A stretch of DNA of 64,000 nucleotides from Eunapius fragilis. Lineage: Eukaryota; Porifera; Demospongiae; Spongillida; Spongillidae. Below, piece after piece: positions 58,212 through 64,000 of the stretch. The translations under genes and the position numbers were made by a program. The DNA lies in contig OY811974.1 of NCBI GenBank assembly GCA_963681505.1, positions 3,240,511 through 3,304,510 on the forward strand. Direction: 5' to 3'. The notes beneath the pieces were generated by a model. That model had not been told where the DNA came from and did no database searches. It saw only the letters and a list, made by a program, of their open reading frames with translations. Every line of letters begins with the position of its first letter. The stretch's first letter is position 1.

Positions 58212-59002
58212 ATGGCAAATCGGCCGCATGTCTTACCAGAACTGTTCAACGGCAAGAAAGACTTTGCAGAATGGGTGGACCACTTCGGAGACGTAGCAGC
58301 GATAAACTTGCGTGGTTGAAGGTACGCCTCACGGACCGGGCACAGACCGCGTTCAAACGCTTACCCCAGTCTACGAAGGAAAAGTTCGGGGATGCAGTTA
58401 AGGCGCTGAAAGAGCGCTTCAAACCCACGAGCAAGCGGGAACTGTACACGGCTGAATTCCAGGTACGAAGGAAGGAGAGGAAGCAGGATTGGGCAGACTT
58501 TGCACAGGACCTAAGGATGTTGGCGGACAAGGCATTTCCCGACCTACAAATGGAAGCCCGTGATTGCCTTTCACTGAACCGCTTCCTGGACCAGATTACG
58601 GACCCTCAAATCAACTTTGCAGTGAAGCAGAGACGTCCAAAGACCCTGGATGAGGCCGCGGCTGCAACCCTCGAGATGGAGTTGTACAGGACGTCAGCAG
58701 CCATAAAGGTGGGACAGTCACAGGTGACACTAGAGGAGCACCCAACCCCAGCAGCGGTGGAGGAGACAATAGTAGGTGCCATAGATAAGGAGGGAGGGAT
58801 GGGGGCACACAATTCTGTATCCAGTATGCTGCAGACCATCCTAAAACGACTGGACAGACTGGAAGGGCTCCCCAAAAGTCAGGGCAGTCAACCCAACAGT
58901 GGGAGGAGAGTAGAACCAGTGACCTGTTGGAAGTGTGGCAAAGAAGGACACTATGCCCGTGGATGTGCAGCCAAGGGGAGCAAGCACCAGGGAAATGGTT
59001 AG
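58212..59002 (+). pseudogene. Ty3 gag (capsid and zinc knuckle), frameshifted
   Basis: The frame starts MANRPHVLPELFNGKKDFAE directly after the leader, but is interrupted by a small deletion/frameshift near 58300-58320. Downstream the frame gives KLAWLKVRLTDRAQTAFKRL, a charged capsid-like helical domain and the zinc knuckle CWKCGKEGHYARGC (CX2CX4HX4C) near 58925-58966, then ends at TAG 59000-59002. Gag packages the element RNA. The slippery heptamer for Pol expression lies just before the stop. Confidence 0.8.
58990..58996 (+). promoter_or_regulatory. -1 programmed frameshift slippery site
   Basis: GGGAAAT in the phase G GGA AAT relative to gag is a classic X XXY YYZ heptamer. It lies 3 bases before the gag TAG. 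A -1 slip there enters exactly the frame that encodes the protease and the rest of pol, reading on as KWLAPSAESQ. Confidence 0.75.
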
Positions 59003-62000
59003 CCCCTAGTGCTGAGAGCCAGACACTGGAGGGCCAAGGTACAATGGCTCAAAGTAGTAATAGTAGTAGTACCCCCTACCTTCCCCTATTTTCGGTCACA
59101 CCCACCCCCGCGTACCGAGTGAATGGCTTTGTGAATAAAATACCAGCCACCCTTCTACTGGACACTGGTGCTGCAGTGACCCTCCTACAGGGTGCCGTGT
59201 GGCAACGTATCCGCACTGAACTGAAGCCATGGAGTGGAACCAAACTAATTGGACCAGATGGAACTGCCATAGCAGTACAGGGCACCACCACAGTCACCAT
59301 CATGGTTGGAGATGGTAGCTTCATGGCAGACGTAGTTGTGGTGGATGGGCTGATAGCTGAAGTGCTGCTTGGTCTTGACTTCCTGGAGCAACACAACTGC
59401 ACTATTCAGGCTGGAGAGCGGCTCCTGACACTTAATAATGGGAAGATTGTCATATCACTATCTGGTTCTGACACTGTTGGGAAGTCTCCTAGGATGGTTG
59501 TTAACCTCCTACAGTCAGTGCCCATACCACCTCGGAGCGAGATTGAAGTAATGGCAGCTGGTCGTGGAGATGTTTCCGGTGGGGTGTGGATCGTGGAGCC
59601 CACAACGAATGGGAAACTACCGGTGCTGGTGGCTCGGACAGTGGCCACCCCACGGAACGGATGCACCCCAGTTCGTCTTTTGAACCTCAGTTCCACCTCT
59701 ACCAAGGTGTCAAAAGGAACAACAGTAGGAATTATGCAGGCAGCAAATGAGGCAGACATTGAAGTGATTTCCAACATCCGGACACAAGGCAGCAGCCCAC
59801 AGGTCACTAGCACCCCAAAGGAGTTGAGAGACGCACTCTGGTCAGCTGTAGAAGCGAACAAAGACCTGAAGGAGTCAGAAAAGGAGCAGCTATATCATCT
59901 CCTGCTAGCATACAAGGACACCTTTGCTCATAACCAGGCTGACCTAGGGCGCACTGATAGAGTGCAGCACGAAGTCAGAACGGATTATGCTTACCCCATA
60001 AGATAGCGAGTGCGGAGGACTGCCCCGGCCCAAAGGGGAGAAACGAGGAAGCTGATTGAAGAAATGCTGCATAAAGACATCATCCAGCCCTCATCCAGCC
60101 ATGGGCCTCCCCTGTTGTCTTGGTGCGAAAAAAGGATGGCTCTGCATGCATCTGTGTGGACTACCGCCGGGTGAACAGTGTCACCAAGAAGGATGCCTAC
60201 CCCCTCCCAAGGGTTGATGACACGTTGGATACCCTGGCCGGATCGCAGGTGTTCACTACCTTGGACCTCATCAGCGGGTATTGGCAAGTTGAGGTAAAGC
60301 CTGAGGACAGAGAGAAAACTGCATTCTGCACCTCAGAAGGGCTCTTTGAGTTCAAGGTGATGCCCTTCGGGCTGTGAAATGCACCTGCAACCTTCCAGAG
60401 GCTGATGGATGCTGTGCTGATGGGACTGCAGTGGAGTCGTTGTCTAGTTTATCTGGATGATGTTGTTGTACCCGGTAAGAGCTTTGAGGACCACCTGCAG
60501 AATCTGAAGTATGTGCTTGATTGCTTCCGAAGTGCTGGACTGAAACTCAACTTGAGCAAGTGCAAGTTTGGCAGACGAGAAGTTACATTTCTTGGTCATG
60601 TGGTCTCTGCCCAGGGAGTTGCTGCTGATCCGGCAAAACTCAGCAAGGTTGCATCTTGGCCTCAACCCCAGTCGCAGCGTGATGTACAACAATTCCTGGG
60701 ATTCGCCAGTTACTACCATCGTTTCATCAAGGACGGAGGAGTGTGAAGCATCATTTCAGAAGCTGCATCTCAAGTTGGTGTCACCACCAGTATTGGCCTT
60801 CCCTGACCATTCCAGAAGTTTCATCCTGGATACGGATGCAAGCAACACTGGAATTGGTTGTGTGCTATCTCAGACGCAGCAAGACGGTTCGGAGCATGTC
60901 ATTGCCTATGGCAGTCGCTTGCTCTCAAAACCGGAAAGGAATTACTGTGTCACAAGGCGGGAGCTATTGGCAGTGGTGTACTTCACTCAACAATTGCGAC
61001 CCTACCTTCTTGGAAAACATTTTACCCTCCGTTCTGACCATGGATCACTAACCTGGCTGCGGAATTTCAAGGAGCCTGAGGGGCAGCTAGCCCGCTGGTT
61101 GGAGAAGCTTGAGGAGTACGATTTCACCATCATTCACTGACCAGGTCTGAAGCACAGTAACGCAGATGCACTGTCCCACTTGCCTTGCCAGCAATGTGGG
61201 AGACCAAACCATTCAAGTATCGAAGACACTGAGGAAACAGTGGAAGCTGATGCTGTGGCACATTGTTTTCCTGGAACATCAGACGAAGAGATGCAGAAGC
61301 TGCAGTTGGATGGTCCAGTGATTGGCCCTGTGTTGCGCCACCTTCAAGTTGGCCAACAGCCTGATGGCAACAAGTGCCGCTCGCAGTCGCCACCAACTAG
61401 ACGGCTTTTGGAACAGTGGCAACGTCTGGAGCTCAGGAATGGGGTCCTAGGGAGACGGTTTGTCAACCAAGACGACTCCGAGTGGTTCCAGCTAATTGTC
61501 CCACATTCATTGCGAAACCAGATCCTGGAGGAGCTACATGGGGGAGTTGCTGGGGGCCACTTTGGAGAGGAGAAGACAATGGGCCGACTTCAAGCCCGTT
61601 TCTATTGGCCTGGACAGTACGTAACTGGTGCCGCACTTGTCCCATGTGTGTCACAAGGAAAACACCTACCCCTAGGCAAAGGGGCCCACTAGGGACCATT
61701 CGAGCAGGCTACCCGATGCAGATTGTAGCTGTCAACATCTTGGGGCCTCTACCTAAAACCAAGGATGGCAATGCCTATGTTCTCGTGGCCTCTGATTACT
61801 TCACCAGGTGGGTAGAGGCATATGCAATCCCTAACCAGGAGGCAGTCACAGTCGCCCAGAAACTCGTGGATGAGCTTTTCTGTCGGTTCTCAACCCCAGA
61901 GCAGCTCCATTCAGATCAGGGTCGCCAGTTTGAGTCTGACCTGATAGCCGAAGTGTGCAGGATCCTTAAAATCCATAAGACGCGTACCACTCCTTACCAT

Positions 62001-62714
62001 CCACAGGGAGATGTAGAACGCTTCAACCGCACACTACTTGACATGCTGGCCACCATGACAAAGGAACAGCCTGGCGACTGGGATGGTCATATTAGGAGAG
62101 TGTGTCTGGCTTACAACAGCAGCATTCAAGCGACCACTGGCTACACCCCATTCTTCCTGATGTTTGGTCGTGAAGCCCGTCTCCCTCTGGACCTGATGTA
62201 CCACAGTTGCACACCGGAGACGGTCACTCATAACGAGTATGCCACCAGGATGAAGGACAGCATAGAGAAGGCGTATGATCGGGTGAGAACTAAGTTTGGC
62301 CAGGAACAGCGGGCACAAAAGCAGTTTTATGACCAGAAGTGTCATGGAAAACCGTATACCCCAGGAGATCTGGTCTGGTTGCACTCTACTGTGGTTGCCT
62401 GAGGAAAGTCAAGGAAGTTACACCATCCCTGGACAGGACCCTGGAAGGTGCTCAAGAGGATTGCTGATACCACTTATCGGTTGCAGGATTGTCGCAATCC
62501 TCGAAAGAAGTTAGTGGTACACTTTGATAGGCTGAAGCGCTGTACAGAGGACACACGCATGGAGCAACCACAAGCTGCCATACGTGAGGAACGGCATAAA
62601 CCCTGGAAACGACCAAAACCAGTTAGAAGGGTTACAGGACCGAATGAACGGATTACGCTACTGGATGGTGATGACGACACTCCAAATTTATTTGGTGTTC
62701 CTACCGCAGTTTAG
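58997..62714 (+). pseudogene. Ty3 pol: protease, reverse transcriptase, RNase H, integrase, multiply broken
   Basis: The protease has LLLDTGAAVTLL (about 59152). The reverse transcriptase has TLDLISGYWQV and the YLDD catalytic box (CLVYLDDVVVP, about 60440). RNase H shows LDTDAS, RRELLAVVYF and RSDHGSLTW. The integrase shows the GGHFGEEK..CRTCPMC zinc motif, HSDQGRQFES and DVERFNRTLL, and a GPW variant of the GPY/F module (HHPWTGPWKV). Lesions: TAG at 60004-60006; a frameshift near 60095; TGA at 60376-60378; a deletion and frameshift between reverse transcriptase and RNase H near 60738; TGA at 61138-61140; a frameshift near 61615; TGA at about 62399-62401. The first catalytic Asp of integrase is Asn (VNILGP where VDILGP is usual). 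Two stops (61138, 62399) sit where relatives usually have Arg, so CGA to TGA change is likely. Confidence 0.85.
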
Positions 62715-62749
62715 TTGTTACTTTGGCTAGCGAAGTTGTTTCTCTAAAA

Positions 62750-63199
62750 ATGCCTTCGCGTAATCAAAAGAAGAGATCTATCTAAGCAACGAGCGGAATA
62801 CCTCCAGAAGCAAGACGAGAACAAAGCTAAAGCCCGAGCGCTCTACAAGGCCAATCAGAATGCCTCTGTTAGCGACAACTACAAGGCCGATCCCGAAAAG
62901 AAGAAGGCCTCTGTATGCGACAAGTACAACGCAGATATTGAATCTAAGCGATCTGCTAAAAGGCGGCGATATGAAGAGGACCTCGAGGAGAACCGTGCTG
63001 CTAAAAGGCGGCTATATGAAGAGGACCTCGAGGCAAACCGCGCTGCTAATAGACAGAAATACAAGGACAATTCAGCTGCCATTAAAGCATCTAAAAGGAG
63101 TCTGTGAGTATTGGAATGACCCGCTGTCCGATTGGCTAAATGTGCTTCTGAGAGGACGCGGTACCGCAGGGGTCACAGAACTACCACTACCACCCAAAG
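62750..63199 (+). pseudogene. MPSR charged-repeat ORF, second copy, frameshifted
   Basis: Starts MPSRNQKKRSI, then a one-base shift near 62780 leads into KQDENKAKARALYKANQ, NYKADPEKKKASVCDKY and repeated RRYEEDLEENRAAKRR units of about 14 residues; another shift near 63110 leads into RLAKCASERTRYRRGHR and an apparent splice donor CAAAG|GTATGT at 63199. The Lys/Arg/Glu-rich repeats predict long charged helices. Similar N-terminal repeats are seen in sponge and cnidarian proteins carried by large repeats, some with helicase domains; no such domain is visible here. It shares its leader with 15530. Confidence 0.55.
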
Positions 63200-63256
63200 G
63201 TATGTTATGGCATGTTGTATTAACATTAAAAAGCTGTGCATGCAACATTTGTACAG

Positions 63257-63335
63257 CATAGTCGGGTGGCCCGTTTGGTCGGGCTTGTCACCCTACTACC
63301 TGACCAAACGCGGTAGTAGGGCCCGCCCGACTATG
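63257..63335. mobile_element. 79-bp palindromic micro-element with 5-bp duplication
   Basis: CATAGTCGGG at the left is inverted as CCCGACTATG at the right; the inner arms also pair (CCGTTTGGTC against GACCAAACGCGG). TACAG flanks both sides (63252-63256 and 63336-63340), which fits a target duplication. It lies within the intron following the 63199 donor. Confidence 0.75.
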
Positions 63336-63668
63336 TACAGCACGGATCTGCACAAAACCATTCACTAAAGCATGCATGGTGACTCAACTGTGTGTACAAT
63401 AGATTGTTTTAATCTGATAAGGCTTCCTTACTTATCAATCTACACTGAGTCATGTAGTTCGCTTCCTGAGTTCCCACACTATCCATCTATAAGCAAGTCG
63501 GCTACACCTTCATGTTTCGATGGGAGCATTATTACTGGATCAAATTTGACCAATAGATTTTTAGCAAAACTGATACACATACACCCCTTCCCTCCCTGTC
63601 ATTTATATGATGGAATTGGACCAATAGAATCATAGCACAGTGTACACACGTGTTAAAGCTTTGCAAGG
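63336..63668. other. Spacer before the last gene
   Basis: Nothing coding is evident. It ends with the promoter region of the next gene. Confidence 0.4.
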
Positions 63669-63676
63669 TATAAAAG
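63669..63676 (+). promoter_or_regulatory. TATA box (TATAAAAG)
   Basis: TATAAAAG lies 124 bases before the ATG at 63800. Between them is an imperfect direct duplication (GCACTTTGCAAAAAGAGGTA and GCACTAAAGAGGTA, each followed by a TTTAAT.ATACTCT block). Confidence 0.6.
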
Positions 63677-63799
63677 TCTTTCACCCGCTGAATAGTGCAC
63701 TTTGCAAAAAGAGGTAAATATTTAATAATACTCTGTGGATTCTAGGCTTTGCACTAAAGAGGTAAAAATTTAATCATACTCTCTGTCACGTACATGTAG

Positions 63800-64000
63800 A
63801 TGGCAGCTGAAGACCTCAGAGGTTTTTTCACCAACAAGGGGTCAGAGGAGGAAGAGGATGACTACATTCATCCTCCGACTCCTCTCCCCTTCACCCCGCC
63901 ACCTCCTGAAGCAGAGCTGCCCCCACCACCACCACTAGTGCTGCCCCCACCGGCGCTCCCGCCGGCACTACCAGCGCTGTCCCCACCACCGCCACCACCA
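63800..64000 (+). CDS. N-terminus of a proline-rich protein (cut by window end)
   Basis: The frame begins MAAEDLRGFFTNKGSEEEED and passes into a strongly proline-rich region (ELPPPPPLVLPPP and more) that is still open at the window edge, 67 codons in. An upstream TATA box supports it as a real transcript start. The promoter arrangement, with a short duplicated leader after the TATA box, would also fit the gag of a retroelement; the visible part is not enough to decide. No family is recognised. Confidence 0.55.
   Translation, partial: MAAEDLRGFFTNKGSEEEEDDYIHPPTPLPFTPPPPEAELPPPPPLVLPPPALPPALPALSPPPPPP

Larger units (their letters stand above)
58030..62717 (+). mobile_element. Ty3/Gypsy LTR retrotransposon, decayed, no 3' LTR
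   Basis: In order: a presumed 5' LTR end with a TATA box (58108-58114) and ..GTTTACA, a TTGGCGTAGTCAGCAGG leader at the expected primer-binding position, gag, and a pol with protease, reverse transcriptase, RNase H and integrase in Ty3/Gypsy order. No copy of the LTR is found after integrase: the sequence passes at 62717 straight into the leader of the charged-repeat ORF. At least four in-frame stops, several frameshifts and a small deletion make it inactive. The left boundary is uncertain because LTR homology cannot be checked. Confidence 0.85.

Overview
The window looks like nuclear DNA of a marine invertebrate, most likely a demosponge. The evidence is indirect: AT-rich sequence, very short GT-AG introns (many 50-60 nt), a cholesterol-24-hydroxylase-like P450, a single-exon 7TM receptor, and animal-type transposon proteins (Ginger/KRBA2-like, DUF7869, Ty3). 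No species call can be made from sequence alone.

Three host genes are well supported. A single-exon GPCR lies at 8261-9256 (+). A small secreted protein with three exons lies at 17225-17870 (+), and a decayed inverted paralogue of it at about 20318-20690 (-). A complete 15-exon cytochrome P450 (CYP46-like) lies at 32484-35565 (-); its exon phases all agree except for one missing base in exon 10. The start of a proline-rich protein is cut by the right edge (63800-64000, +), and weak candidate exons occur near 3.0-3.65 kb.

The rest is mostly mobile and repetitive DNA. 11.4-16.1 kb holds a candidate two-gene DNA element (a DUF7869-type gene and a divergent spliced gene) between copies of a foldback MITE. 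21,032-25,461 is a Ginger-type DNA transposon with TGTCACG ends, a perfect 4-bp target duplication (GACC), a decayed DDE integrase plus Ulp1-like protease gene, and a nested nuclease-like fragment. About 58.0-62.7 kb is a decayed Ty3/Gypsy element with a visible Gag-Pol -1 slippery site and no 3' LTR. It abuts a lysine/arginine-rich repeat ORF that also occurs, decayed, at 15.5 kb.

The intergenic space is unusually rich in long inverted repeats (7.0, 18.7-19.3, 29.4-30.0, 38.7-41.1, 45.0-46.6 and 50.2-51.4 kb), minisatellites (4.1, 27.7, 37.4-38.2 kb), a 22-bp satellite at 26.3, 26.8, 47.3 and 48.1-48.9 kb in both orientations, CA/GT/CT microsatellites and about twenty long poly-G/poly-C tracts. 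Several G tracts sit just inside CAGNGGCGGATCCAG-like termini, suggesting that a MITE family carries them.
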